This document shows positions 41,498 to 54,600 of a DNA stretch of 64,000 nucleotides, piece after piece (the first letter of the stretch is position 1; every line of letters begins with the position of its first letter). Made by a program: the position numbers and the translations under genes. Below the pieces are notes generated by a model. That model saw nothing but the letters and a program-made list of their open reading frames with translations, was not told the DNA's origin and searched no databases. The DNA lies in contig NC_064654.1 of NCBI RefSeq assembly GCF_001723175.1, positions 310,001 through 374,000 on the forward strand, given 5' to 3'. Origin of the DNA: Penicillium oxalicum. Its lineage: Eukaryota; Ascomycota; Eurotiomycetes; Eurotiales; Aspergillaceae.

Positions 41498-42330
41498 ATT
41501 TGGAGCTTGATAATTTGATGTGGTGAGAATAAATCAAGTGTGAGTTGGGAAGTGTGAAAGATATCTGGTCCTTTGATCACCTGACTTAAATCAGGCGTGA
41601 CGCGAGACATCACTTCCACAAAAGGCTTCAGGCCTGGCTCTCCTTATCTGGAAACCACTCGGTGACATACGATGCGAGTATCCGGAACTTAACAATAGGT
41701 ATGCGCCCAACCGTATCTAGTTCCACTTCCCACACTGATTTCAGCACGCTCGACGATAAGATTGCGCTTCCCTAAAACCCAAGTAGGGCGGCGGTACCCC
41801 TCCTACTACAACTTCGACTTTAGATTAAACATGAATAAGCCTCATGCAAAATGACCACATAGTAATCCAGACCTTCCAAGTTGCAGCTTCTGCCTGGCAT
41901 ATGCGCTCTTTCCATTCAACAAACAACAACACAGTGTGCAGGTGGAGCTGTTTAGTGTGTTGTCGAGACAAACGAAACGCGGCTGCCACTTAAGCTGCCT
42001 TTTTACAGTTCTCGGGAGAATGCGACTGAGCCGAAGTGGCCGAAGCCTCAAGATCAATGCAGAACTGAACAAGTCAGTGCTTGAGGTTAGAGAGCAAATC
42101 TCAACGTCTTTATAAGCTGCTCTGTGTTATTAATGAGAACGAGAAGTCTAGTCGAAGTCGAAGAGTGATCCAATGAAAAAGTTGCTGATGCTTCAAACAA
42201 TTAGCTGACTTCGACAAGTAATTCATATTCTCATCAATTAGCTGCTATTCACCATCCTCAAACAAGACCCACAGACTGGAAGTAAGAGGGCAAGGTAAGT
42301 CGAAGACCATCCATTATAACAGAAAAACAA
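41498..42330. other. Intergenic region
   Basis: 833 bases without a supported coding frame; some AAGTCGAAGTCGAAG-type short repeats near 42.15 kb. Confidence 0.4.
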
Positions 42331-42797
42331 TCAGAATTCCGCTTTTTGCTCAGCCCAATCAAGACCAGGCAGCCACGACGGCCGATGCTTCGCAAAGAGC
42401 TCTATTTGAGGCTTTGCCTGCTCGAGACCGTCTGCATCGTCGAGTGTTCCCGCCAGAAGGACAATCTTCTCGGGGAACAGCTCGTGGGTTTTATAGACAG
42501 ACGATCCGCAGTCTCCACAAAAGAAGACTGTCAGCTTCTTGCCACTCTCATGCATCTCTGTATACTGTTTTGGGGAACCGCTGGTGACGCTGAATTTGTC
42601 ATCTGGGAGTAAGAGATTGAGGGTATTGGTGCTGCCACTTATCTTCCGACATGATAAGCAGTAGCATGGGCCCTGCGATTTTTTTTTGTTTGAGTTTGCT
42701 CCAGAGATACCACCGTGAGGAACTGGCTTACCTTCATGAGAGGGTCTCCTTGAAATTCGTATTGGATTTTATGGCAGAGACAGGATCCTTTGGGCAT
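42331..42797 (-). CDS. GFA/CENP-V zinc-binding family protein
   Basis: Two exons, 42732-42797 and 42331-42672, sum 408 nt, 135 residues. The N-terminus MPKGSCLCHKIQYEF has the CxC of the GFA family. CYCLSCRKISGS gives the next cysteine cluster, and FFCGDCGSSVY the CxxC pair that completes the two zinc sites. The name comes from glutathione-dependent formaldehyde-activating enzyme, but most fungal members have unknown substrates and activity on S-hydroxymethylglutathione should not be assumed. All expected metal ligands are present and the gene looks intact, unlike several of its neighbours. Confidence 0.88.
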
Positions 42798-44262
42798 GAT
42801 GAAGTAAAGTATTATCAGTTTTTCATGAAAACTTGGCGTGCTAAAAATCAAAATTGAGTAGTTGATCGGAGTTTTAAGTCTGTACGTACTGGTCATGAGA
42901 TGGTCACATGCTACATTTTCTGTGGATGTTGTTCTCGGGCCCGCATCCAAAAGTCGTGATGCAAGTGGCCCTTCACCGTGAAGTCATTTCCGTTATTACA
43001 AGCTTAGTTTCTCGGAAAAAAGATCCGGGTGGCTTTCAAATTGCCAATCGTGATCATCTTCCAAACAACTTTTTGGTCAGCCAGGCTGTTTATCCAGTAT
43101 GTAAATAGCCATCAATACCCTGTACAAGTTGTACAAGTAAAGATTAAGCGTTGTCACGTGATTGATATGCAGGTCTGCTCTTCAATCATAGGTGAGTTCT
43201 AAGTGTGTACGGCTCTTTAGGATGTGGATGTCGTGTCAAAATTCCACACCAGTCCCAGAGAAAAGCTGGCGCTCATCATCAGTGGGATTTCATCTCGAAA
43301 TTACATAAAATTAGCTGTCATGGTGCTCCTTACTAACTCAGATCCATTATAATGACTGGCCCTGCTACACTATCATGGAATACACTAGGGGCTTTCTCGG
43401 GTGTGTCATCGGACATATTTTCAGCGACCAATATGTCGCTGAGAAGCCATACAACAAGCTCGAGGCAAGCGACTGGTTTTTTTAGGCCACAAAGCTGTGA
43501 CATTAGTGCTTATCGACTCGTGGCGTAGAAGCGGCGAAAGCTGCAGTCTGGTGCATTCTAGGAATACGAGAGTTATTCACAGATACTAAGATATAAATTG
43601 ACTCTACTATCTATACCATTCCACACGACAGGGTAAATTATCACTCGGCGTAATAAATGCCCTACATCAAGCTTGGCCCTGTTTGTGCAAGCAGATATGC
43701 TCTTCTCGTGGACCAGGAGGGTCCCGCTGAGTCGGTGGACGCATGTAATCATTGAGGATGTTGAGTGACTTGGGCCCTTCCCCGCCCCTCACTTCGGGCA
43801 GAAAAAATGAATAGATTCTTGTCTTACGATTTGCTGTGAACGGCCATCGCATGAAAGCTGTTCCTCTCATGTTTCTTGTATAGCAGTGTAGGTAAGTAAT
43901 GCCGCCCTGATGTTGCACGATCAGGGTAAAAGCGTCGGCCAGCGGGAGGTCGTGGTAAATGAATCCATATCAGACCTATTGGTGGCTATGAGCCTACTCC
44001 GCGACGAGGCAGGAGCGACGCTGACCCCTTCCTGCCAAAAACAAACCTGAGGCCCCATTTAAAATATAAACCAGTGAGAGTCTACGAGTTGTCATTCTAA
44101 AGAGGGACAGAACACTTCAATCGGTCATCCGATGGTACGGTCATACTGGGTCAACTATGATTTTCCGGCCATTCGGCCAGCAAACGTAGCAAAAATCAGA
44201 CGCTTGTGCTTATTTGCTTAGGTTGAAGGAAAGGATGCTCCGCCAGTTTTCCTGTAGTTGTC
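42798..44262. other. Non-coding region of the putative accessory block
   Basis: 1.47 kb. The longest frame is 83 codons (43667-43918, minus strand) with no family feature, so nothing is supported. Confidence 0.4.
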
Positions 44263-45640
44263 CTAAATATTTCGTGAGCCAGGCATTAACTCATTTGGGA
44301 GAAGGAATTCAATAGTACCATTATTATCAAAAAATGACCCGCAGAAGTACTCTTCCGCGGTCCGGCATACCCTGTTGTCTTCACGTCTCACAGGTTCCGG
44401 CCACGAGTACTCTCGCATGAATTGGTATCTTTGTACGACTTCTAGAGGGGGCGGACCAAGTAGGGCTATCATCTCAGCGATATGCAATTTAGCATCATAG
44501 CGACCTTGTTGATCATGGATGTGCCGGAATAGCTCTCTGCCTTCGACTATATCCCATGGCTGATCAGGAATTAGTAGGTGTAATAGTATTTCAGAAGAAT
44601 AGGGCGTACCAGACCACCAAGATTCCATATATCTGCAGGCATTTGCCATCCATTTCCCAATATCACCTCTGGTGCTCGATAGTAGTCTGGCTAAATAGGC
44701 CAGACGCCCCAGTCGTCATCTTCCTTCCTCAAGTCTTGTTGCAAAGCCAAAGTCAACAAGCTGTGGTATACTTTTCAGGCTCTTCAGTAGCCCGAAGTCA
44801 TTCTGCGATTGATACACCGGTCGGCCCGTCGAATCAATTTTGAAAGCCATCGGTCTTTCAAGCTGGGAATTCATAAAACCAGCAAGGATATTTGGATCCT
44901 CGAATGAGACCATTGTGTTTTCAAGCTTCAAATCTGGCTAGCAAGTAGTCTAACTCATAGCAAGCGAGGGGCAAAATATCGACCTACCTGTGTGGACTAC
45001 CCTACATTCTTTGTGGAGATAATCAAGCCCAGTAAGAAGAGCACGAATGTAAGTTTTACTGAGAGGAAGTGGCATTCTTTTATCGCCAAAGCGCCGTTGA
45101 TACATCGACAGTGGCTCCTTCGTAGGTGGATACACAAGACACGATACCTTCTGGACCCTTAACTTCGAAGGAGTCGAGTAATGTGCGTATGAGTGAGCGA
45201 CCACGATGTGACGCGTTCGCCATGGAAATGAGCTCTTCAATTTCACGTTCGTGGCCAGCAGAATTCCTACTGATATTGGCAATTTTCAGCGCCACGACGT
45301 TCTCTGTCTCCTTGATATGCCCGTAGGTTTGTTAGATGCAAGACATCTTTGAGTTGAATCGAATTGCAGTGATTCAAACCTACCCCTGCAAATCACGTGC
45401 GAGCCATACTGTTGAAGATACGCCCCAGCCAATTTTGACCAACGTCTGATAACGATCGCCGAGTACCTCTCCGGGCTTCGCTGGATAGAAATCCTTCGAG
45501 TTGTACACTAGCGAGACCTATTCATCAACGAGTATGCCGGGCGGTAATGGTGGCCCTGGAAGAGACATCGAAATTGGGCTCCTGCTAAACAAGGCAGATA
45601 GACGTGGAATAGAGGGCTTTATAGATTTCACTACAGATAT
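44263..45640 (-). pseudogene. SRPK-like serine/threonine kinase pseudogene
   Basis: Kinase sequence runs right to left: NSKDFYPAKPGEVLGDRYQ and IGWGVSSTVWLARDL (glycine loop), VVALKIAN (Lys), SMYQRRFGDKRMPLP, RVVHT plus DLKLEN (catalytic loop, split by an intron), LVDFGFATRL, and YYRAPEVILGNGWQMPADIW (CMGC/SRPK). The layout is that of fungal Sky1/SRPK paralogues. Lesions are an in-frame TAG at 45518-45520 near the N-terminus, a frame change near 45143-45152, another near 44719-44726, and a TAG at 44691-44693 where the family has Gln. An intron near 44590 has GT-AG ends. With at least four lesions this is a pseudogene, not one sequencing error, although the catalytic motifs themselves are still readable. 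Confidence 0.82.
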
Positions 45641-46392
45641 CGCTCCCCGTAAGCCGTCCAAGGAATGCGATGTGGATAGATGGGGATGAGACGGAGGGCA
45701 GGAAGGAGCCTCTCAGCATGGGACATTGGAACCCATTGGGTTGGAAAATTCGATCACGTGATACTGACTTCAGCTGACTGTTCCTGACACAACTGTCAAC
45801 TAGCATATCGTCCAAATGCCTCATCTGGAAACTGAGCGTGCCAATCACATGTTTTGAAGGCTTATGATGCTTACTGAATGCAGGGCCAGGATATCGGCGG
45901 TGGGGAAAGCGGCAATACAACCAAAGTAGAGCACGATACGCCTTGCGCCGTTCCTTTAGCTTCAAACGGTTCTTGGGGCGCACTGTTGACACTCTTTATT
46001 TATAGTTATAATAGTTTACTAAGAAAACAGAGGATAAAATATATGACGAAGGATAAGAAAAATTATATAAGATAAAAGTTTTTAAGTAGTGCTAGACAAT
46101 TTTTTTGGGTCGTGATGAGCTACATATATGCCCGCGTTTCATGAATTACGGAAAGAAGCTTCAGGTGGACCCCCCGCCCTAAAGCTTTGCACTGTTTGCA
46201 CTTACAAACACAAAAAAAAAGTAAAAAAAAGTTGCACGACATGCTCGGAGTGTGAGTGGAAGAATTTCTCGTATTCAAAGTTGGTAAGTGCATTGATGGT
46301 GGAGAGGTTCTCGGATCATCTTGTCGATGCTGCCCAATTGCTGTGGACATATGTTAATCTGATCCTTACAGATACTTCTCTACCAGAACGCA
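45641..46392. other. Intergenic region with an AT-rich block
   Basis: 750 bases. The stretch about 45990-46080 is markedly AT-rich, possibly degraded repeat sequence. The last 200 bases probably hold the promoter and 5' leader of the RRM gene. Confidence 0.45.
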
Positions 46393-47571
46393 ATGGCAGA
46401 CATCGAGGTCGCAATGTCCGAGGAGCAGAGTAAGTTTGGTCTAGACCAACCACGACACAAGACCTCCGGCCAGCAGCTGACAATTGCATTATCTAGAAGC
46501 TCCTCAGTCTCCCTTCCAGAATGTCCGCACCAACGGTCGCGCCTTCAACTCTCCCAATTGGCGCATGAAGAGCGAGAACAGCAGCCCGAGGGCGTCCCCC
46601 TCCTCCACCCGCACCAACACATATCGCACCACTCCCCAGGCCATCTCCGAGGGTCGTCGACTGTATGTCGGCAACATGCCTTATACGGCCAAGTCGGAGG
46701 ATGTTGAGGCGCTGTTCACGGCGGCGGAATTTGCTATGTATGCCACACCGAACACGAAACACGTGTGCGCTCGACCCGAGCACCCGAGGGGGGACGTGAA
46801 CCACAACTTCCCATGAGTGATGGCAACTGAGACATGATTTTGATAGCGAGCGCGTCGACATTGCCGTGGACCCCTTCACCGGCCGTAACCCCTCCTATTG
46901 CTTTGTCGACCTCAAGACCAAGGAGGATGCCGAGCGGGCCATGCTCGAGCTTGATGGCAAGGAGATGCAAGGCCGCCCGGTCCGAATCAAGCCTGGTGTG
47001 GCCAAGTCTCAGACCGAGCGGGCTGCTGAGCAGCCGGTTCGCACCCCCTTTGCCATGAGTCGCTGGCGTTCCGAGGGAAGTCCCTCCAGCAGTAACCCCA
47101 CCAGCACTTTCAGGTCCAACAGCGATGCGAGTCAGCGGGTGTATGTGGGAGGTTTGCCCCGGTTGACGGAACCCGAGAGTGTGCAGAGCAACATGAAGAC
47201 CTTTTTCCAAGGATATAATGTGTAAGTGATGTCTTACCCCCGCGACCTGAGATTGAGCCAGACGAGGGCAAAAAAACAAATCTTTTTGCATCCACGTCCC
47301 GTCTGACCAGTCACTGACTCGGATTGTCAATTGCAGTGAGACCGTCAGCAAGGTGTTCTCCCCTCATCCGGCGAAGCGATTCGAGCCTGGTGACCACTAC
47401 TATCTGTTTGTGGACTTGAGCAGCGTGGAGGAGGCTCAACGGGCCATGGACACACTGAATGGGCAGCAGGGCCCATGGGGAGGGCCTCTGCGGGTGCAGC
47501 GAGCCCGTGGCACCGCCACCAAGCCCGAAGGTCAATCTTCGTCGGCCGGACCAGAGGAGGCTCCTCTGTAG
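46393..47571 (+). CDS. RNA-binding protein with two RRM domains
   Basis: Four exons: 46393-46429, 46497-46737, 46847-47221 and 47337-47571; sum 888 nt, 295 residues. After a Ser/Arg/Thr-rich leader, RRM1 starts with RNP2 LYVGNMPY and has RNP1-like NPSYCFVDL. RRM2 starts VYVGGLPRL and has HYYLFVDL. A Ser-rich linker separates them, and the C-terminal 25 residues are low complexity. The RNP1 motifs are of the CFVDL/LFVDL kind rather than the canonical GFGFV. RNA target and compartment are unknown. All four junctions are GT-AG and in phase. Confidence 0.9.
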
Positions 47572-48238
47572 ACCCAAAACAGACCCCCAAACCAAAAAGC
47601 TGGAACGGTCATTGCATGATGAGACGCACGGAATTGGCGCATCCTCTGGAAATGGAGTTATGAAAATAGATTCCCCCCCCCCACCTCCATGAAAAAAAAA
47701 ACAAAATATTTATATGTCATGCATCACGATGAAATGTGCCTTGCTTTAAGTTAATATCCGGCCACATCGCTTCAGAGGGATCTCTGTTGTCTCGCCGATC
47801 CCATCGGAGGCTCGGCTTGGTTGCAACTGGGAAGAGGTTTCGGATGACGTGAAGTGATGGTGGAGACTCGGACCAACCCACCTCAGGCTCACCGCATTAT
47901 CATCGATCCCCTCCTAAACCACACGGCATCCTCTTTTGCTTTTCTGAGTCGGAATTGAGCCATTTTTTTTCCCTTTTCTTCCTCGGTCAGTTGAGGGGTG
48001 ATTACTTGAATTCCATTTCCTGGTGTCTCCTGCATATCTGCATCTAAGCTTCATCCACCACCCACCACTTCCTCTTCCCCACGTCTTCCCCCTCTCCGTG
48101 GTCGATATACTCCTGCGTCGGATTGTATGAACCGCATTGATCTTTCATACAATCCCTCTGTGCTCTCCTCCGCCTGCACCGGACGTGATCTCTCTCCCTA
48201 ATCTTTCCGACATCATCGGCACACCACAACCGACCACC
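47572..48238. other. Intergenic region
   Basis: 667 bases: 3' flank of the RRM gene (with C9 and A9 runs near 47.68 kb) and the pyrimidine-rich upstream region of the bifunctional kinase/phosphatase gene. Confidence 0.5.
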
Positions 48239-48295
48239 ATGTCGTCAAAAAGCGCTCTCCGGAGCCAGCAGCAACACAAAGTGTTTATGGCCAGT
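48239..48295 (+). other. Candidate upstream coding exon of the PFK-2/FBPase-2 gene
   Basis: An ATG in good context (ACCACCATG) opens 19 codons ending FMAS, directly followed by a strong GTAAGT donor. Splicing in phase to the AG before codon TCC at 49227 would give an alternative N-terminus through a 931-base intron, very long for this genome. Alternatively it is a 5' leader exon with an upstream frame. Confidence 0.4.
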
Positions 48296-49199
48296 GTAAG
48301 TGACAATTCTGGATTCAGATGATTGTCTGATAATTTGATCACAATTGCTTCTCTGTTCCATACCCGTATCTGTTTTTCCCCCTCCTATGCGTTTTGGCCC
48401 CGTGTTTCCTTTTCCGCCGGCTGGGCCCCGATCGACCGCCCGGGTTCAAAGGCGGGGGAAACGATCTATGCCCGCGTGGTCTGCCCCTCGCCGTTTTTGA
48501 TAGCCTCGGTTCCTGCTTGCTGCTCTCCGACCGGCATTTGCTGCGGCTCAGAGCTACTGAGCTAGTTGCTGGTTCCCCAAATACTGCTGGCTATGGTCAT
48601 GGGCACGGTCATGGTCATGCTCGAAGTCAGGCTGTAGGTCCCAGTCGGGCTCAGGGTCAGGATCAATCAATTGCCCCCCCCCCCCCCTTCACTTGGGTGA
48701 TGTACGTATAGTGGAATGAGCCCACGGAGAAGATCGGACTTGGCCATGATACTGGTGCATTGCAGAGGATTGAATCAGCGAGCAAGGCTCCTCCTGATTA
48801 GGTCACTCAGCTGGGCTGCGGCTCTTCACATTGCGGTCCATGTCATTCCGTATAGACTTGGCGCGGATTGTGACCGGAAAGGTATACTTCTTTCCAGTCT
48901 GTCCACCACAGATCACGAAGGCAGACTGTCTATCGGGTAGGCACCGATGGATCATGCAGTTTTGATTGCACGATCCTTGTACAGAGAGTTTATCTCTTTC
49001 CTTCTGCAGCGTGCCATTTCCTATCGTTACGCGATTGATCCTGCCCACGGCGCGCAACCTACCTCTTTCCTCCCTCGTGGCTGTCTCTCAATCGAGACTT
49101 CCTTTCTTCACAACCCTCATCCTCCCTTTTCATTTCATTGCTCCCTTTGCGCCAGTTCAACCGCTTCTGAATCCCGTCTTTATCAATCCACCTTTCATC

Positions 49200-50714
49200 A
49201 TGTTCCCCGCTTACTTTGGCCTGAAGTCCGAGGACTACAAGATCTGTGTGGTTATGGTTGGTCTGCCTGCTCGAGGCAAGAGTCTCATTGCTGGAAAAGG
49301 TATGTGATCTCACGTGAGCACACAGTGATGCGGGTTTTCGCACCTGTTCAGATCGTCTTCACCGGTTCATGCATCAGTGTACTGATCAGCATGATCAGCC
49401 ATGCGATATCTGGCCTGGGTCGGCATTCCCGCCAAAGTGTTCAACGTCGGTAGTTACCGCCGCCATGCCACCCCTCAGCCCGCTGCAACTTTCTTTGATC
49501 CCCACAATGAAGAAGGTGAGCGCATGCGCCGGGCCGCTGCTGAAGCTGCCATGACCGACATGCTGCAGTGGTTCCATGACGGAAAGGGTGTGGTGGCCGT
49601 CCTGGATGCCACAAATTCCACAAAGGAACGTCGCCAATGGATCTATGAAACCTGCCACAAGGCTGACATTGAGACCCTCTTTGTGGAGTCCATCTGTGAT
49701 GATGAGGACCTGATCATGAACAACATCCTCGAAGTCAAGACCACCTCGCCCGACTACAAGGGTCAGGATCCGGAGCTTGCGGCCTTGGATTTCCGCAACC
49801 GCATCCGCAACTACGAGCTGGTCTACCAGACCATCGATGATGATGAGAAGAACTACACCTACGTCAAGCTCATCAATGTGGGCTCCACCGTCATCATCAA
49901 TCAGATCAAGGATTACCTGTCGAGCCGTCTGGTTTACTACATCCAGAACCTCCACATCAAGCCCCGCTCGATCTGGCTGTCTCGCGTGAGTGCAATGTGA
50001 CGGGTATCGGAAGTGACGGCAACGGTCCGCTAACGGGAACTACAGCACGGTGAATCCGAATTCAACTTGACTGGCAAGATCGGTGGAGATGCCAACATTT
50101 CCGAGCGGGGTGAGGCATATGCCCGCAAGTTGCCCGAGCTGCTCCGTCAGTCGGGGGTGCCCGCCAACACCAAGATTGTCATCTGGACCTCGACCCTCAA
50201 GCGCACCATTCAGACTGCCCGCCACCTGAAGGCCGAGACCGGTTATGAGAAGCTGGAGTGGAAGGCTCTGGATGAGCTGGATTCGGGCGTCTGCGATGGT
50301 CTGACCTACGAGGAAATTGCGGAGAAATACCCCGAGGACTTTGCGGCCCGTGACGAAGACAAGTACAACTACCGCTACCGCGGCGGCGAGTCCTACCGCG
50401 ACGTGGTCATCCGTCTGGAGCCCATTATCATGGAGCTGGAGCGCAGCGAAAACGTCATCATTGTGACCCACCAGGCCGTGCTGCGCTGCATCTACGCCTA
50501 CTTCATGAACGTGCCCCAGGAGAAGTCGCCCTGGATGGAGGTTCCCCTCCACACCCTGATCAAGTTGACCCCTCGTGCCTACGGCACCGAGGAGCTCCGC
50601 TTCAAGGCGAACATCCCCGCCGTCTCGACCTGGCGCGGAAAAGGTACCTCGGCCAAGCATCAGGATTTCCCGGCGGAGGGTGCCGAGGGTGCCGCTGCCA
50701 CCGGTGCTCACTGA
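49200..50714 (+). CDS. 6-phosphofructo-2-kinase/fructose-2,6-bisphosphatase
   Basis: Bifunctional enzyme that makes and breaks fructose 2,6-bisphosphate, the regulator of glycolysis. Exons 49200-49299, 49399-49985 and 50046-50714 sum to 1356 nt, 451 residues. The kinase half has a P-loop in VMVGLPARGKSLIAGK, then VFNVGSYRR and DATNSTKERR. The phosphatase half is a histidine phosphatase, with the catalytic RHGESEFN split exactly after Arg by intron 2, then ISERGEAYA, WTSTLKRTIQTA, LDELDSGVCDGLTYEE and VTHQAVLRC. All catalytic residues of both halves are present, so both activities are expected. The true N-terminus is open; see the candidate exon at 48239. Confidence 0.93.
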
Positions 50715-51641
50715 GCGACCTGTCCACACGTCCTCTCCGGCGCGAGCAAAAGCATTTGCTCCATCGCGCCCCCGCGAGGCAGTCTGATGACCCCTGAAAT
50801 CCCACAAATCTCTCTTGTCGTGTTTGGAGTTTCCCATCCTTATTTTTCTTTGGTCACACACTCTCTTTCTCTCTGGGCGGATCGCTCATTGAAGGGGTCT
50901 TCACATAGCATCAAGGTTGCTTTTGACGGCGTTGGATGGCATCTGGTCTGGTTTGGGTTCGGGATGCATACGGGGGAGGTACCCTGTTTTTCTGAGTTCG
51001 ACATGCCTTTATTCAGATACCAAATATCATGCATGTCTGTTCGTTTTGAGTGCCTGGGTTCTTGAGAGTAAATGATTCCAACGGCGAGTCGACCATCCAG
51101 TGGATTAGATTTGCCAGCGATATCAACAATTTCGACGTAGTATGCACCATTACTGTGCCTCTTATGGTGGCTAGTGTTGTCAATCTAGGAACATTGATGG
51201 TCACGATCACTTTGATCCCATATTGACGAGCTGGCTAGTTGGAGAAAATCATCCCAAGCGCAGTCTCATCTGTATTGAAATTTATCACCGGTGAGTAATT
51301 GGTAACTCCTGGCCTGGACTCTATTCATACGAGGTTCCTGATTCATACCAAACCCCGTTGGGTCTCTACTTCTCCATCCCGCCAACTCCGAGGCCCAACG
51401 AGGTGACCGCCTCAGGCATCAGCTGACTCAACACAAGACGTCACGAGCATCCCGAATGTGGTCCGGGCACGGGGCATCGGAGCGGAAAGACGGGGGGGGT
51501 TGAGCGGGCACATTCAAGCTCTCCCTCCCAACCCCCTCACGGCCGAATTGCGACCCTTTGCAACTTCACCACCCTTCTTCAGATTCAATACGCGAGGACA
51601 TGAATTGAAGCAAGCTTACACCTCCCCCTCCGGCTCGCGCG
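50715..51641. other. Intergenic region
   Basis: 927 bases: 3' flank of the kinase/phosphatase gene and promoter of the VPS39 gene. No coding frame or repeat supported. Confidence 0.5.
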
Positions 51642-54600
51642 ATGTTATCCGCCTTCACCGCGCGGCCGCTGGTCGAGCTTAAGCCGCGCGACAAATCCAA
51701 GGTCGAATCCGTCCTTGCATACGGCGACCGCCTTCTCACGGGCCTCAACAACGGAACACTTCGCATTTACCGGGTGAATGACGAAGGCAAGACGGAATTG
51801 CTGCGGGAACAGGAAAAATTTGCGCGGTACAAGATTGAGCAGCTGGCGCTTGTGAAAGAGGCCAGGGTGTTGGTTTCGCTGTCGGGTGGATATGTCAGTT
51901 TACATGATTCGCAGAGCTATGAGCTTCAGGAGCAATTGCTGGCGACGAAAGGAGCTTCAACCTTTTCAATTACGTCGAATGTGGTGAATGATCCCGATAC
52001 GAATGTGCCGGCGATTGTCTCGCGGGTGGCGGTGGCGGTGAAGAGGAAGGTGATTCTGTGGACGTGGCGGGATATGGAGCTGGAGGCTCAGCATTTGGAG
52101 TTGAGCTTTGTCAGTGCGATCAAGACATTGACGTGGGTCTCTGCGACCAGGATGGTGGTCGGACTCAGCTCGGGCTATGTGATGGCGGATATCGAATCGG
52201 GTCAGATGAACGAGCTGCAAGGAGGACCGGGAAGTATGGAGGAGACTGGGCGATTTACGGGCGTTGGCGCCGCGAGTATGAGTTATATTGGAATTGGCGG
52301 GATGAGCCCGCGACCTTTGGCGACGAGGCTACGGGAGGGACAGGTCTTGCTGGCAAAGGATATTAACACGCATTTCATTGATGTGGATGGGCAGCCTTTG
52401 GGACGACGTCAGATTCCATGGAGCCATGCGCCGGTCGAGATTGGGTATTCATACCCGTTCCTGTTGGCCCTGCATGATACGGCCAAGGGTGTCCTGGAAG
52501 TGCGCAACCCCGAAACGCTGTCACTATTACAATCCATCCCACTACCCTCGGCCACGTTCCTGCATATCCCTCAACCGAATATCAGCCTGGCGCACGCCGG
52601 TAAAGGGTTCTTGGTCGCCAGTGACCGAACTGTGTGGCGCATGGAAGCTCTGAGCTATGACACGCAAATTGACGCCTTGGTGGAAAAGGGATACCTGGAT
52701 GAAGCGATCAGCTTGCTGGGTATGCTGGAGGACGCTTTGATTCATGATAAGCCGGGTCGGCTGCGCAAAGCCCAGCTGGAGAAGGCTCAGAGTCTATTTT
52801 TGCTTCGAAAGTATCGTGACTCGTTGGATCTGTTTACCGCAGTCGCCGCTCCTCCAGAGACGGTCATCCGACTGTATCCGCGACTAATTGCGGGCGACTT
52901 GTCTAACGAAGCGGAGCAAAATGGGATAGATGCAAAGGTCGATGGTAATGGTAATGGGACTGGAAATGGACAAGGAAATGGTCACACCAATGGCGATCAA
53001 AGCGACGGTTCGTCTGAGGCAACGCCCGAGCCTGCTCCGGAACCTGCGACAGCAATCGCATCTCTCCGCGCGCCTTCGGTACGATCTCTCCGTCGAAGGC
53101 CGGATGAGGGGAGTGATACGAGCAGCATTCGAGAGGACAAGGAAAAAGACAAAGGTACGGCGGACCCTCATCATCCTTGTCACTCTACTCGTTTGGTCCA
53201 CTGACAATTTCAAAGACCTCAGGAATTCCGTCCGTGAACTGCAGGGTTATCTGGCAGATGTACGTCGACGCTTCCAGCGTTTCCTTGGCCCCGACGGTAC
53301 CCTCAAAGCACCCGTTCCCACCGAGGCCGAAGATGAAGCTAGCGCTTCTGTTCTTAAGCTTCTTGATTTCCCATCCGAAGAAGATTTCTTAGAGACGTTG
53401 CGCACCAAGGCCCGCTTGGTCGATACGACCTTATTCCGCGCGCACATGTACGCAACACCGTCTCTGGCCGGCTCGCTTTTCCGAATTGCCAATTTCTGCG
53501 ACCCCGAAGTGGTCATGGAACGTCTCGAAGAAACCGGCAGATACAACGATCTGATCGATTTCCTGCACGGCAAAAAACTGCACCGCCAGGCTCTGGAGAT
53601 CTTGCAACGGTTCGGACAGGAGGAGTCAGGCCTGCTTGCTGGTCCTACGCGAACAGTCGGATACTTACAGAATCTGCCTCCGGATCAAATTGATCTGATC
53701 CTTGAATTCGCCGAATGGCCGATTCGCGAGAACCATGACTTGGGCATGGAAATCTTCCTCGCCGAGACGGAGAACGCGGAGACTCTGCCTCGGTCTCGGG
53801 TGCTCGGATTCCTGGAGAAGATCGATGTCAAAATCGCTGTGCGCTATCTTGAGCATGTCATTCATGAGTGGAACGATCTCTCTCCGGACTTGCATCAAAG
53901 GTTATTGATGTTGTATCTTGATCGAATTAACGCCGGTCAAGATGAATCAATGTGCAAGGAGAAGTTCCTCAATATGCTCAAGGAAAGTGAGCAGTATTCG
54001 CCCGCAAAGATTCTGGATCGTCTGAATCGAGATGGTGAGTTATTTTTTTTGTTTTTTTCGGGACAAGTGAACGCCCCTTCTCCCTTTGATTGCGATTTCT
54101 CACCAGATTCCAGATCCCAATTTCCACGAGGCCAGAGCCATTGTGTTCAGCAAGATGGGCCAACACCGGCAGGTCTTGGAAATCTACGTCTTCAAGTTGA
54201 ACGATCACGACAAGGCAGAAGAGTACGTCTGACCCTTTTCAATTCTTCACATTCAACCACTAAATTCTTTAGATACTGCAACCAAGTCCATCTTGCACGG
54301 AGCCAGATCCAGGCGGAAGACGAGAAAGAGGCTTCAATCTACCTGACCCTGCTCTCCCTCTACCTCACACCCCCACACGGGTACCAGCCCCAAAATGGCC
54401 CGGCACTGGCCATTCTCGCCAAACACGGCTCTCGTCTGCCGGCCGAAGCGGCGTTGAAGCTGATCCCCGCAACCCTTCCTGTGCGCGATCTGGAATTCTA
54501 CTTCAAAGGACGAATGCGAGCGGCCAATACCGTATTCAACGAGGCCCGGATCGTGGCGAGTCTGCGCAAGACGCGCGATCTGCAGGTGCAAGCTCAACTC

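Noticed and set aside
43667..43918. 83-codon frame on the minus strand
   Set aside because: Too short, with no recognisable feature and no neighbouring exon.
50040..50861. 273-codon frame antisense to the kinase/phosphatase gene
   Set aside because: Shadow frame caused by biased codon use in the sense gene.
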